In this document: piece after piece, positions 14,772-23,109 of the stretch
Layout of the letters: each line of letters starts with the position of its first letter
Position numbering within the stretch: the stretch's first letter is position 1
Source: Polaribacter sargassicola
GTDB lineage: Bacteria; Bacteroidota; Bacteroidia; Flavobacteriales; Flavobacteriaceae
Reading direction: 5' to 3'
Length of the DNA: 64,000 bases
NCBI RefSeq assembly: GCF_021991835.1
Contig: NZ_JAHDAU010000011.1
Span: forward strand, 1 to 64,000
Program-made: the position numbers and the translations under genes
Notes under the pieces: generated by a model
Seen by the model: the letters and a program-made list of their open reading frames with translations, nothing else
Told to the model about the DNA's origin: nothing
Databases searched by the model: none

Positions 14772-15377
14772 ATGAAAAAATTTATAAAAACAATTGTATT
14801 GCCTTCATTATTTATAGTGGCAATTTCTACAGAAATATCAGCACAAAAAAGAACAACTACAACATCTAATAATAGAAGAAGTACGGTAACTAAAAAGGTA
14901 ACAACTACAAGAAGTATTTCTACAAAAAAAATACCAAGTAGTAAAGTAACTTATAAAAAGCAAACAAAGAAAGTAGTTGCTGTTAGAAATGTACCAAACA
15001 AAATAGTAGTTAAACACAACGGACAAAACTATTATTATGCTAATAATAGGTATTATACACAATCTAGAGGTAGATATATACCAATTGCACCAAAAGTAGG
15101 TTTTAGAATAAGAACTTTACCTGTAAATTACAGAAGAATTCAGTTCAATAACCATATTTATTTTACTATTAATGGTGTTTTTTACAACCAAGTAGATAAT
15201 GAGTATGAAGTAGTTGATCCAGAAATAGGAACCATAGTTTATGAATTGCCAGAAGATTATGAAAAAGTAGTTATAGATGGTTTAACATATTATGAATATG
15301 CAAATATCTTGTATGAGAAAATTCAAATTGATGGAACTAGAGCTTACGAAGTAGTGGGGATTATTGATGTAAAATAA
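14772..15377 (+). CDS. Secreted DUF6515 protein
   Basis: 201 residues. The signal peptide MKKFIKTIVLPSLFIVAISTEISAQ probably ends near residue 25. A basic Thr/Ser/Lys-rich low-complexity stretch of about 60 residues follows. The C-terminal DUF6515 region has repeated Gly-x-x-(Y/F)(Y/F) units (HNGQNYYYANNRYY, INGVFYNQ, IDGLTYYEYANILY) and proline/leucine turns (RTLPVNYRR, YELPEDYEK). The family is a common periplasmic or surface protein of Bacteroidota with no known role. It is monocistronic, ending in a hairpin shared with the convergent phosphatase gene. Confidence 0.75.
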   Translation: MKKFIKTIVLPSLFIVAISTEISAQKRTTTTSNNRRSTVTKKVTTTRSISTKKIPSSKVTYKKQTKKVVAVRNVPNKIVVKHNGQNYYYANNRYYTQSRGRYIPIAPKVGFRIRTLPVNYRRIQFNNHIYFTINGVFYNQVDNEYEVVDPEIGTIVYELPEDYEKVVIDGLTYYEYANILYEKIQIDGTRAYEVVGIIDVK

Positions 15378-15398
15378 TAGTTTTTTTTGATAGTTATT

Positions 15399-15430
15399 AA
15401 AAGAGTATGATGCAAATCATGCTCTTTTTT
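15399..15430 (+). terminator. Terminator between convergent genes
   Basis: AAAAGAGTATGAT pairs with ATCATGCTCTTTT around a short loop, followed by T7. It terminates the DUF6515 gene and is symmetrical enough to serve the minus-strand phosphatase gene too. Confidence 0.8.
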
Positions 15431-15438
15431 TATGAATC

Positions 15439-16080
15439 CTATTTTAAAACAGTAATTATATCTAACATAGAATTAAAGATACTATCCGCAATACTAAACC
15501 TTGGGTCAGTTTTATCTTCAGGAATTACAAATGTTTTCATAGAAGCAGCTTTAGCAGAAATTAAACCAGTAACACTATCTTCTAAAACCAAACAATTGTT
15601 AGGTAAAACATTTAATTTTTTGGCAGCCTTTAAATACACAGCAGGATGTGGTTTGCCATAAACTTCTTCATCTGCACTACAAACAACATTAAAATAATGT
15701 GCAATATCTAATCTATTAAAAACTGCATTTATAATTGGTAGGCTAGAAGAAGTTGCTAAAGCAATCTTGTAGTTATTTTCTTTTAAAAAATCTAATAATT
15801 GATATAAGCCCTTTTTAGGTTTTCCTTTTTCGCTAATTAATTTAGCAACAGTAGTAATAATTTCTTTCTCTAGTAATTTAGGGGCAATATTTAAAGCGTG
15901 TAATTGGCACCAGGTTAAAGCAACATCATCAATTCTTTTACCCATTGTATATTTAATACAATCTGCAATGCTAATAGTTTTATTATATTTTGATAAAATA
16001 TCTATTTGAGCTCGTCTCCAAAAAGGTTCAGAGTCTATAATAACTCCGTCCATATCAAAAATAAAAGTGTTTACAATCAT
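15439..16080 (-). CDS. hxpB: HAD hydrolase, hexitol phosphatase HxpB-like
   Basis: 213 residues. HAD motif I FDMDGVIIDSEP contains nucleophile D9 and D11. An alpha-helical cap follows, then LATSS motif II, GKPHPAVYLKAA motif III and LEDSVTGLISAKAA motif IV. The cap and the DPRFSIAD ending are very like E. coli HxpB (YniC), which dephosphorylates hexitol and 2-deoxyhexose phosphates. The gene is translationally coupled (TAATG) to a NUDIX-type regulator and diverges from a mannitol operon, consistent with clearing toxic hexitol phosphates. Beta-phosphoglucomutase is a less likely alternative. Confidence 0.8.
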   Translation of the reverse strand: MIVNTFIFDMDGVIIDSEPFWRRAQIDILSKYNKTISIADCIKYTMGKRIDDVALTWCQLHALNIAPKLLEKEIITTVAKLISEKGKPKKGLYQLLDFLKENNYKIALATSSSLPIINAVFNRLDIAHYFNVVCSADEEVYGKPHPAVYLKAAKKLNVLPNNCLVLEDSVTGLISAKAASMKTFVIPEDKTDPRFSIADSIFNSMLDIITVLK

Positions 16081-16817
16081 TAAATGCTAATTAAATAGTT
16101 TTTTTGAAACATTTTCTTATAAATATCTTTACTAAACATGTAAAGTTGTGCGGGTCTTTTAGAAACACCTACTTGCTTTTCATCTAAAAAAACAATGTAT
16201 TTTTTATTGATTAATTTACGTCTAAAATTACGATTATCTATAGAGATACCTAATATAGACTCGTATACATCTTGCACATCATTAATTGTAAATTTATCGG
16301 GTAGCAATTCAAAAATTATAGGATCTTGTAAACATTTTACTTTTAAATCTTCATAAGCTTCTAAAATAATTTTTTGATGATCAAACCCCAATTCGGGTAA
16401 ATTATTTACAGGAAACCATTTGGCTTTGTATTTGTTTTTATCAACATCTACATCTTCTGTTTTTAACAAAAAGTAATAAGCAACAGTAATTGTTCTTAAG
16501 TTAAAGTCTTCATTTTTTACCCAAATCAAGTCTTTTTCATTCATCAAACGATTTGGATCACCAAAAGCTTTAAACTGTTTTTTATATATTTTAGTCAAAC
16601 CCGTTAATTCTTCTAAAACCCTAGATGCAGATTCATCTAAAGTTTCATTTTCATAAACATGATATCCGGTAAGTACGTAATCATTTACTAATACTTCGTT
16701 GTTTAATTTAGATTCTAAATAACGATTTATCAATAATACGTTTAATGATTTTGTATCTGCATCATAACCAAAAACAACACAGTCTACAGATATATTATCA
16801 ATTAATTTGTTCTCCAT
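16080..16817 (-). CDS. NUDIX-domain transcriptional regulator (NrtR/AraR type) of the hexitol locus
   Basis: 245 residues. The N-terminal NUDIX-fold domain (about 10-150) has a box that is not a canonical catalytic GX5EX7REUXEEXGU, so it probably binds a ligand rather than hydrolysing it (LDESASRVLEELTGL). The C-terminal winged helix (about 165-235, TINDVQDVYESILG, NFRRKLINKKYI) binds DNA. Such proteins regulate NAD, arabinose and other sugar pathways in Bacteroidota. It is coupled to hxpB, divergent from the mannitol operon, and two AAACGT-N7-ACGTTw repeats lie between. A sugar or sugar phosphate is the likely effector. Confidence 0.8.
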   Translation of the reverse strand: MENKLIDNISVDCVVFGYDADTKSLNVLLINRYLESKLNNEVLVNDYVLTGYHVYENETLDESASRVLEELTGLTKIYKKQFKAFGDPNRLMNEKDLIWVKNEDFNLRTITVAYYFLLKTEDVDVDKNKYKAKWFPVNNLPELGFDHQKIILEAYEDLKVKCLQDPIIFELLPDKFTINDVQDVYESILGISIDNRNFRRKLINKKYIVFLDEKQVGVSKRPAQLYMFSKDIYKKMFQKNYLISI

Positions 16818-16834
16818 AAATATAGTTTATCAAA

Positions 16835-16842
16835 CAAAGTTA
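16835..16842 (-). promoter_or_regulatory. Promoter -7 box of the NUDIX regulator gene
   Basis: The minus strand reads TAACTTTG, matching TAnnTTTG, 18 bp upstream of the regulator's ATG, giving a very short leader. Confidence 0.5.
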
Positions 16843-16878
16843 AATAAATATATTTAAGAAGGTATATAAAAATAGATT

Positions 16879-16897
16879 AAACGTTTTTTTTACGTTA
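16879..16897. promoter_or_regulatory. Candidate operator, inverted repeat 1
   Basis: AAACGT-TTTTTTT-ACGTTA: half-sites separated by 7 bp, with one mismatch in the outermost base. It has the same architecture as the repeat at 17027-17045 and lies on the regulator side of the divergent region. Confidence 0.55.
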
Positions 16898-17012
16898 TTA
16901 AAAAGAAAGTTTAATTCTGTTATAAGTTTTACAAATGGTAATATAGAATACTAAAATGGTAAAATATTGTATAAATTTTACGAATTTTAACATTACGTAA
17001 GTATTTTTTTTA

Positions 17013-17020
17013 TACTTTTG
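17013..17020 (+). promoter_or_regulatory. Promoter -7 box of the hexitol operon
   Basis: TACTTTTG fits TAnnTTTG. The inverted repeat at 17027-17045 begins 7 bp downstream, so it would cover the transcription start, typical of a repressor site. Confidence 0.6.
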
Positions 17021-17026
17021 AAAAAT

Positions 17027-17045
17027 AAACGTTAAAATGACGTTT
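17027..17045. promoter_or_regulatory. Candidate operator, inverted repeat 2
   Basis: AAACGT-TAAAATG-ACGTTT: perfect 6-bp half-sites with a 7-bp spacer, directly downstream of the -7 box. It is probably bound by the divergently encoded NUDIX-wHTH regulator to block transcription when substrate is absent. Confidence 0.65.
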
Positions 17046-17108
17046 TATAATAAGGTTGATATAAAATCAATATTATAATTAAAATAGAAATAACTTATTT
17101 AAACAAAA

Positions 17109-17948
17109 ATGGCAATGTTTACCTGCTTTCTAAAAAGGATGATAAAACACCAATTAGTGTTACCTGCAGTATTAATTTTAATTACTAACAATTTATTAGC
17201 TCAAGATAATAATACTCAAAATAATTACAATCCTTTTAGCGTAAGTGCTCATGTAAAAAACATGCATACTTGGCATGGTTTTGTTGTACATCCTGGTGCT
17301 TTATTTGCTTCTAGCATAGAGTACAATTCTAAAAATAAGAAGTTTACTTTCGGTTTTTGGGGTGGAGCAAGTTTTTCTCCTATTGATGTAAAAAATTTAG
17401 AAACATCCAAAAATGTAAGTGCATATTATAAAGAAGTATCTATTTATACAAAATATCGTTTTTCAAAATTCTTTTTTATAGAAGCTGTTTCGCATAACAA
17501 TTACACAGGTGTTGAAGAAAGAGGAGATCAATTACAATTTTGGAGTTATGATAAAACGCAAGGGTATAATTTTGTAGATGTTAATTTTGGATATAACATA
17601 ACACCAAATACATTATTGTATTTAGCGACTATTATAAACGGAGGTTCTGGAGATTATGAAGTGCAAAAAGATGGTAGTTTAAAAGATTCTTGGACACATT
17701 ATTTTGAAATAAACAGTAAAGTATGGCAAAATAAAGATGCAAGTTTATCCCTTTTTGCAGGTGGTGCTTGGTCTTTTATTACTGATAAAACCTTCTATAC
17801 GGCAAATGCAGGTAATATTATAAATGTAGGTGCTACTTATAACAAACAGATTTCTTTATTAGATTATAAACTACCTGTAGACGTAACTTTAATGTGGAAT
17901 CCAGAACAAGAAAGAACAGTAATTCAAATAGATATAACATTATTTTAA
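17109..17948 (+). CDS. Outer-membrane beta-barrel-like protein of the hexitol operon
   Basis: 279 residues; ATG at 17139 (MIKHQLVL) gives a more typical signal peptide ending at LLAQ and may be the true start. The mature part is a series of amphipathic strands with aromatic ends (FTFGFWGGASF, VSIYTKYRF, LLYLATIINGG, VDVTLMW, VIQIDITLF) and a terminal phenylalanine, as in outer-membrane barrels. It leads the operon with an inner-membrane permease, a mannitol dehydrogenase and a fructokinase. It could be a diffusion pore for hexitols, in place of the usual SusC/SusD pair, which is absent. The assignment is by fold character only. Confidence 0.6.
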   Translation: MAMFTCFLKRMIKHQLVLPAVLILITNNLLAQDNNTQNNYNPFSVSAHVKNMHTWHGFVVHPGALFASSIEYNSKNKKFTFGFWGGASFSPIDVKNLETSKNVSAYYKEVSIYTKYRFSKFFFIEAVSHNNYTGVEERGDQLQFWSYDKTQGYNFVDVNFGYNITPNTLLYLATIINGGSGDYEVQKDGSLKDSWTHYFEINSKVWQNKDASLSLFAGGAWSFITDKTFYTANAGNIINVGATYNKQISLLDYKLPVDVTLMWNPEQERTVIQIDITLF

Positions 17949-18035
17949 ACCGATAAAAAACAACAAAAAATTACAGTTTGCTATTTTGTATACTGTAAAA
18001 AATAGATAGAAAGGAACTAATTTAAAACAGATCAT

Positions 18036-19751
18036 ATGGAAACATCCAATCAATACCAGCAGTTCGAAAAATTAGAAGTAGAACAATTACCAATTGCTAA
18101 GAATAGATTACATAATTGGTCGCATTTTGCGGGCTTATATGCAGCAGAACATGTAGCCGCCACAGAATTTGTAATTGGTGCAACCTTTGTTGCTTTAGGT
18201 GCAACTACAAAAGACATTATTTTAGGTTTATTGATTGGTAATATTTTAGCCGTTTTAAGTTGGACGTTTATTACATCTCCCATAGCTGTAGATACTCGAT
18301 TAAGCTTGTATACATATCTTAATAAGATAGCCGGAGATTCTATGACAAAACTATACAATTGGGCCAACGTAATTATTTTTACAGTAATTTCTGCAGCAAT
18401 GATAACGGTGTCTTCTACAGCGGTTCGTTTTGCATTTAATATTCCTGCTCAATTAGATTGGTATCCAACAAATCTCTGGTTTGTTTTAATCGTTTTGTGT
18501 GTTGGTATTGTTGTAGTTGCTATTGCTATTTATGGTTTTACCGCAGTTTCTAAATTTTCTGCAATTTGCGCGCCTTGGTTATTTGTAATGTTTATAAGTG
18601 GTGCTTTTATACTTTTACCTGCTCTTTCTTTAGATGTTTTAGGACAAACTTTGCCAAGTGGATGGAATGAATTAATTGATTTAGGAGATCAGTCTATTTG
18701 GACCGGTGTTAATAGTGATGGAGAACCAGGTATTGGCTTGTTAGAAGTTATTGGTTTTGCTTGGGCTGCAAATTCTATTACTCATTTTGGACTTATAGAT
18801 ATGGCTTTATTTAGGTTTGCAAAAAAGAAGTCTTACGGTTTAACAACCAGTACTGGTATGATGTTTGGTCATTTTCTGGCATGGATTTCTGCGGGTATAA
18901 TGGGTGCAGGTGCAGCTGTCATTATTGGTAAGTCTATTACTGAATTAGACCCAGGAGATGTTGCTTTTTATGCTTTAGGATGGTCTGGTTTTGTTATTGT
19001 AATTGTAGCAGGTTGGACAACTGCAGTGGCTAATCTTTATAGAGCAGGTTTAGCAGCACAAGCTATATTTACTAAAAATTCTAGAAAAAAGACAACAATA
19101 ATAGTAGGTATTGTAACAATGATTGTAGCTTGTTTCCCTTTTGTGTTTTCTCAAATGCTACCATTATTAACGTATGCAGGTTTATTAGTTGTACCTGTAG
19201 GAAGTATTGTTTTTGCAGAACATCAAATTTTTCCTAAAATAGGTTATACACGTTATTTTGCACGTTACCGTAAATTAACATTTAGTACACCTGCAATTGC
19301 TTCTTGGGCTTTAGGATTGTTGTTTGGTTTTGGTTTAAATGTTTTAAATGTAATGTCTTTTTATTATCTATTTATACCAACATGGATTTTTACAATACTT
19401 GTTTATACCTTTTTAGCAGGAAAATACGGAGCTAAAAACAAGTATCCGAAAGAAGAAGAAGAAGAAAGGTTAAGAAATATAAATATCGAAAAATTTCAAG
19501 AACAAAAGGCAGAAAAAGAAGTTGTTTTAATAAAAGATACATCACTTTTTACCAGAGTTTTAAAAGTTATTTCTATAATAGTATTAGCTATAACACTTAT
19601 TTTGGCGTGCCTTGTTTTATTTGGTAGCGATACGCAAGAAATATATGTACAAAATCGTGAAATCTTTTACACCTATGCATTTGTTTGTACTACAATCTAT
19701 TTTATAACATCAATTTGGGCACTTAAAAGGGGTAATTCTTTAAATAAATAA
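18036..19751 (+). CDS. NCS1-type (cytosine/purine permease-like) transporter
   Basis: 571 residues with about 12 transmembrane helices. The N-terminal part (HNWSHFAGLYAAEHVAATEFVIGATFVALG) and the following glycine-rich helices resemble the purine-cytosine permease branch of the LeuT-fold NCS1 family. A charged cytoplasmic segment rich in Glu/Lys (about residues 470-505) precedes the last two helices, an extension beyond ordinary cytosine permeases. It lies between an outer-membrane protein gene and mannitol dehydrogenase (7 bp gap), so by context it would import a hexitol rather than a nucleobase. The substrate is inferred only from neighbours. Confidence 0.75.
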   Translation: METSNQYQQFEKLEVEQLPIAKNRLHNWSHFAGLYAAEHVAATEFVIGATFVALGATTKDIILGLLIGNILAVLSWTFITSPIAVDTRLSLYTYLNKIAGDSMTKLYNWANVIIFTVISAAMITVSSTAVRFAFNIPAQLDWYPTNLWFVLIVLCVGIVVVAIAIYGFTAVSKFSAICAPWLFVMFISGAFILLPALSLDVLGQTLPSGWNELIDLGDQSIWTGVNSDGEPGIGLLEVIGFAWAANSITHFGLIDMALFRFAKKKSYGLTTSTGMMFGHFLAWISAGIMGAGAAVIIGKSITELDPGDVAFYALGWSGFVIVIVAGWTTAVANLYRAGLAAQAIFTKNSRKKTTIIVGIVTMIVACFPFVFSQMLPLLTYAGLLVVPVGSIVFAEHQIFPKIGYTRYFARYRKLTFSTPAIASWALGLLFGFGLNVLNVMSFYYLFIPTWIFTILVYTFLAGKYGAKNKYPKEEEEERLRNINIEKFQEQKAEKEVVLIKDTSLFTRVLKVISIIVLAITLILACLVLFGSDTQEIYVQNREIFYTYAFVCTTIYFITSIWALKRGNSLNK

Positions 19752-19758
19752 AAAAATC

Positions 19759-21258
19759 ATGGAAAATATAATTAAATTAAATCAAAATAATTTGGCATTA
19801 ATTGCTAATAAAGTTTCATGTCCTACTTACAATAGAGATAATATTAAAACGGGTATTGTACATGTTGGTATTGGTGGATTTCATAGAGCACACGAGGCTT
19901 TTTATACAGACCAATTATTACATGATGAAAATGTGACAGATTGGGGTATTTGTGGCGTAGCTTTATTAGATTTTGATACTAAAATATATAATGTTCTTAA
20001 AAATCAAGATGGTTTGTATACCTTGGTAATTAAAGAATTAGATGGCACTTTAACCAAAAGAGTAATTGGCTCTATTGTAGATTATTTATACGCACCAGAA
20101 AATCCTTTAAAAGTGATTGAAAAAATGGCGAGTGTAGATACTAAAATTATAAGTTTAACTATAACAGAGGGCGGTTATAATTACAATGAAGCAACAGGAG
20201 AGTTTGATTTTACAAACCCTTTAATACATCACGATTTAAAAAATCCAAAGGAACCTAAAACAATCTTTGGCTACTTAACAGCAGCATTAAAACTAAGAAA
20301 AGAAAGAGGTTTATTAGGTTTTACTTTACAATCTTGCGATAATATACAAGGTAACGGACATATGGCAAAAAAGATGCTGTTAAGTTACGTAGCTAAAGCA
20401 GCGCCAGAATTAATTACTTGGATAGAGCAAAACGTTTCTTTTCCGAATGCGATGGTAGATAGAATTACACCGGCAACAGCCGCCTCTGATATTACAAACT
20501 TAATAGAAACTTCTGGTATTGATGATGCATGGCCAGTAGTTTGTGAACCTTTTAAACAATGGGTAATAGAAGACGATTTTATTACAGGAAGACCTGCTTG
20601 GGAAAAAGTAGGCGCTCAGTTTGTAGAAGATGTTGTTCCGTTTGAAAAAATGAAATTAAGTTTATTAAATGCAGGGCATTCTGTATTAGGTATTTTAGGA
20701 GATTTAATTGGTTATGCAACTATTGATGAATCTGTAAATAATACTGAAATTAGAAGATTTTTAAAAAATTACATGAACCATGAAGTTACCCCTACATTAG
20801 TTGGTTTAGAAGGTGTTGATTTAGATGCTTATAAAGAATCTTTACTACAAAGATTTGGTAATATTTATATTAAAGATCAAATAGATAGAATTTGTTCAGA
20901 AAGTTCTGCAAAATTCCCAATATTTATTCTACCAACAGTAAACAAACAATTAGAAAATAAAGGATCTGTAGATTTTGCAGCATTTGTAGTAGCAGCTTGG
21001 GCAATTTATAGTTTAGGTAAAAACGAAAATGGACAACCTTTATTAATTAAAGATGCTATGAAAACTATTTTAAATGAAAAAGCATTAGAAGCAGTAAAAA
21101 CTCCTGAAGCATTTTTAGAAATAGCTTCTGTTTTTGGTAAACTAAAGGATTCTAAAACTTTTGTGGCATCTTACATTAAAAGCTACCATGATATTACAGA
21201 ATTTGGAATTGAAAAATGTGTTGAGAAAATGAATAGTTCTGTTCTTAAAGTGATATAG
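19759..21258 (+). CDS. Mannitol dehydrogenase family protein (mannitol 2-dehydrogenase)
   Basis: 499 residues, typical of the polyol-specific long-chain dehydrogenase family. The N-terminal Rossmann motif VHVGIGGFHRAHEAF and the WGICGVAL strand bind NAD(H). The catalytic region KMKLSLLNAGHSVLGILG contains the conserved K-x5-N-x2-H. The reaction is oxidation of D-mannitol (or a related hexitol) to fructose. Fructuronate or tagaturonate reductases share the fold, but the adjacent fructokinase (3 bp downstream) and absence of uronate genes favour mannitol 2-dehydrogenase. Confidence 0.88.
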   Translation: MENIIKLNQNNLALIANKVSCPTYNRDNIKTGIVHVGIGGFHRAHEAFYTDQLLHDENVTDWGICGVALLDFDTKIYNVLKNQDGLYTLVIKELDGTLTKRVIGSIVDYLYAPENPLKVIEKMASVDTKIISLTITEGGYNYNEATGEFDFTNPLIHHDLKNPKEPKTIFGYLTAALKLRKERGLLGFTLQSCDNIQGNGHMAKKMLLSYVAKAAPELITWIEQNVSFPNAMVDRITPATAASDITNLIETSGIDDAWPVVCEPFKQWVIEDDFITGRPAWEKVGAQFVEDVVPFEKMKLSLLNAGHSVLGILGDLIGYATIDESVNNTEIRRFLKNYMNHEVTPTLVGLEGVDLDAYKESLLQRFGNIYIKDQIDRICSESSAKFPIFILPTVNKQLENKGSVDFAAFVVAAWAIYSLGKNENGQPLLIKDAMKTILNEKALEAVKTPEAFLEIASVFGKLKDSKTFVASYIKSYHDITEFGIEKCVEKMNSSVLKVI

Positions 21259-21261
21259 TTT

Positions 21262-22155
21262 ATGAAAAATATAGTTTGTTATGGTGAAGTTTTATGGGAT
21301 GTTTTTCCGAATCATAAAAAAATTGGTGGTGCACCTTTAAATGTTGCTTTAAGATTACAGTCTTTAGAAAATAAAGTATCAATTATTACAAAAATAGGTG
21401 AAGATACAGCGGGTTCTGAAATTAAAGATTTTATAGAAGAAAGAGGCGTATTGATAGAAAATGTTCAGGTTGATAATCAATTTAAAACAGGAGAAGTAGC
21501 AGTTACTTTAGATGAAAACGGTTCTGCTTCTTATACTATTAATTTTCCGAGAGCTTGGGATTATATTAAGTTAACCGAAAGCGCTAAAGAAATTACAAAA
21601 AAAGCAGATGCTTTTATTTATGGGAGTTTAATTGCCAGAAACGATGTTTCTAACAATACTTTAAATGCGCTTTTAAAAGTTGCAAAATATAAAGTTTTTG
21701 ATGTAAATCTTAGAGCACCACATTATACAATAGATATTTTAAAGCATCTGATGTTAGAAGCTGATTTTATTAAGTTTAATGATGAAGAAATCTTTGAAAT
21801 AGCTAAAGCATTAAATGCGGATACAACTACTTTAGAAGAAACAATTTTATTTATAGCATCAAAAACAAATACAAATTCTATTTGTGTAACCAGAGGAGGA
21901 GAGGGTGCTATTTTATATTATCAAAATACATTTTATAATAATGATGGTTATAAAGTAGATGTTGTAGATACTGTGGGTGCTGGCGATTCTTTTTTAGCGT
22001 CCTTAATAGATAAATTATTAAAAGAATTTTCTCCACAAGAATCTATAAACTTTGCGTGTGCAATGGGAGCTTTAGTGGCTAGTTGCGAAGGAGCGAATCC
22101 TATAATTAATCAAGAAAAAATAGAAAACTTTATAGATTTAGAGTATAAAAAATAA
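21262..22155 (+). CDS. PfkB-family fructokinase
   Basis: 297 residues. The N-terminal CYGEVLWDVFPNHKKIGGAPLNVA contains the GG sugar-site motif. The C-terminal VDTVGAGDSFLASL holds the PfkB signature 2 with the catalytic base Asp and anion hole. It phosphorylates fructose to fructose-6-phosphate, completing the route from mannitol imported by the upstream permease. It is the last gene of the operon, followed by a strong terminator. A related hexose specificity such as 2-keto sugars cannot be excluded. Confidence 0.88.
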   Translation: MKNIVCYGEVLWDVFPNHKKIGGAPLNVALRLQSLENKVSIITKIGEDTAGSEIKDFIEERGVLIENVQVDNQFKTGEVAVTLDENGSASYTINFPRAWDYIKLTESAKEITKKADAFIYGSLIARNDVSNNTLNALLKVAKYKVFDVNLRAPHYTIDILKHLMLEADFIKFNDEEIFEIAKALNADTTTLEETILFIASKTNTNSICVTRGGEGAILYYQNTFYNNDGYKVDVVDTVGAGDSFLASLIDKLLKEFSPQESINFACAMGALVASCEGANPIINQEKIENFIDLEYKK

Positions 22156-22173
22156 TTTCCCCTTTCTTTATTT

Positions 22174-22215
22174 CGGTATAAATACAAAGATTAGTTTTGT
22201 ATTTATACCGTTTTT
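22174..22215 (+). terminator. Strong terminator of the hexitol operon
   Basis: A 15-bp stem, CGGTATAAATACAAA paired with TTTGTATTTATACCG, and a 7-base loop, followed by TTTTT. Confidence 0.9.
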
Positions 22216-22258
22216 CTTATTCTAAAAAGAATGACGTTGCTCATCAACAGAAGAGGCT

Positions 22259-22405
22259 TTAAGTAATTGCTGGTAAATTTTTAAGACTATTAAAGTCTTC
22301 AGTAATTTTATTGCTAACAGCAACTCCAGAAACATCTGTTTTAAAAATACCTTTTATATCATCGGTTTTAATAGCTCCAAAACCAATAATTGGAGTTTTA
22401 CGTCT
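22259..22405 (-). pseudogene. C-terminal remnant of a thiamine phosphate synthase-like gene
   Basis: On the minus strand 48 codons read R-R-K-TPIIGFGAIKTDDIKGI, then DVSGVAVSNKITEDFNSL and end at TAA (22259-22261). This matches the last strands and phosphate-binding loop of ThiE/TenI-type TIM barrels (P-I/V-x-GI-G-A-I ... GVAV-S). A stop codon (TAG at 22406-22408) lies immediately upstream in frame and no start is available, so only the 3' end of the gene survives. It sits between the hexitol operon terminator and a DEAD-box gene, probably left by a deletion. Confidence 0.6.
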
Positions 22406-22421
22406 CTAAATATAAAAAACT

Positions 22422-23042
22422 TTATACAGAAACTATTTTAGCATATTCCATAAAATAAGATTCTAAACGCTTTAAAGTTGGATTCATTTTTTCTGAATAG
22501 ATAACAAATTGACATTTTTGAATGCTTTGTGTTATTGCCATTAAAGCAGTAAAATCAGATGTATTTGTTAAAAAACTAGCATCATCTATATTAAATATTT
22601 TTACTTGAGTAGTATTCAATCCTTCTAATAAAAGTAATTTATTTACTATTTTAGGTGTGGCAATAAGAACATCTATCCCTTCAAATATTTCAGATTTTAA
22701 TAAATCTATATGTTCTTTTTCATTACCTAAATACACACGTAAAGAACTTCTTCTGGTGTACTTTAAAAAAGTTTCATAAAGCTCAATTGCACGCTCATTA
22801 TTTTCTACCAAAACAATAGATCTTGGTGCTGTACCAACTTCTTCGCACTTTAATTTATTTAAAGTAGTTAGTATTAAAGAGGTTGTTTTACCACTATTTT
22901 CTGCAGCAGTACAAAAGACATTTGCACCACTTTTTATGATAGGAATACTTTTAATTTGAAATGGAGTAGGAGTTGTTATGTCTAGAGACTCTAACATCTC
23001 TTTTAAATGAGGATGTAATTTTTTAAAAGGTGCAGGCATCAT
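22422..23042 (-). CDS. Degenerate single-domain DEAD-box helicase-like protein
   Basis: 206 residues from the ATG at 23042 (TTG three codons upstream). It aligns with RecA domain 1 of DEAD-box helicases: a Q-motif-like TTPTPFQIKSIPII, Walker A region AAENSGKTTS keeping SGKT, an IATPKIV motif Ib, then IDDAS in place of DEAD and IYSEKM in place of SAT. Domain 2 is absent. Without the DEAD glutamate, normal ATP hydrolysis is doubtful, so it may bind nucleotide or RNA in a regulatory role. Stand-alone proteins of this kind occur in flavobacteria. It lies next to a thiE remnant. Confidence 0.7.
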   Translation of the reverse strand: MMPAPFKKLHPHLKEMLESLDITTPTPFQIKSIPIIKSGANVFCTAAENSGKTTSLILTTLNKLKCEEVGTAPRSIVLVENNERAIELYETFLKYTRRSSLRVYLGNEKEHIDLLKSEIFEGIDVLIATPKIVNKLLLLEGLNTTQVKIFNIDDASFLTNTSDFTALMAITQSIQKCQFVIYSEKMNPTLKRLESYFMEYAKIVSV

Positions 23043-23109
23043 AGTTTTCAATATAAAGTTAGCAAATATACAATTATATTGATGTAATTAGTTTTAAGAG
23101 TAGTTGTAC

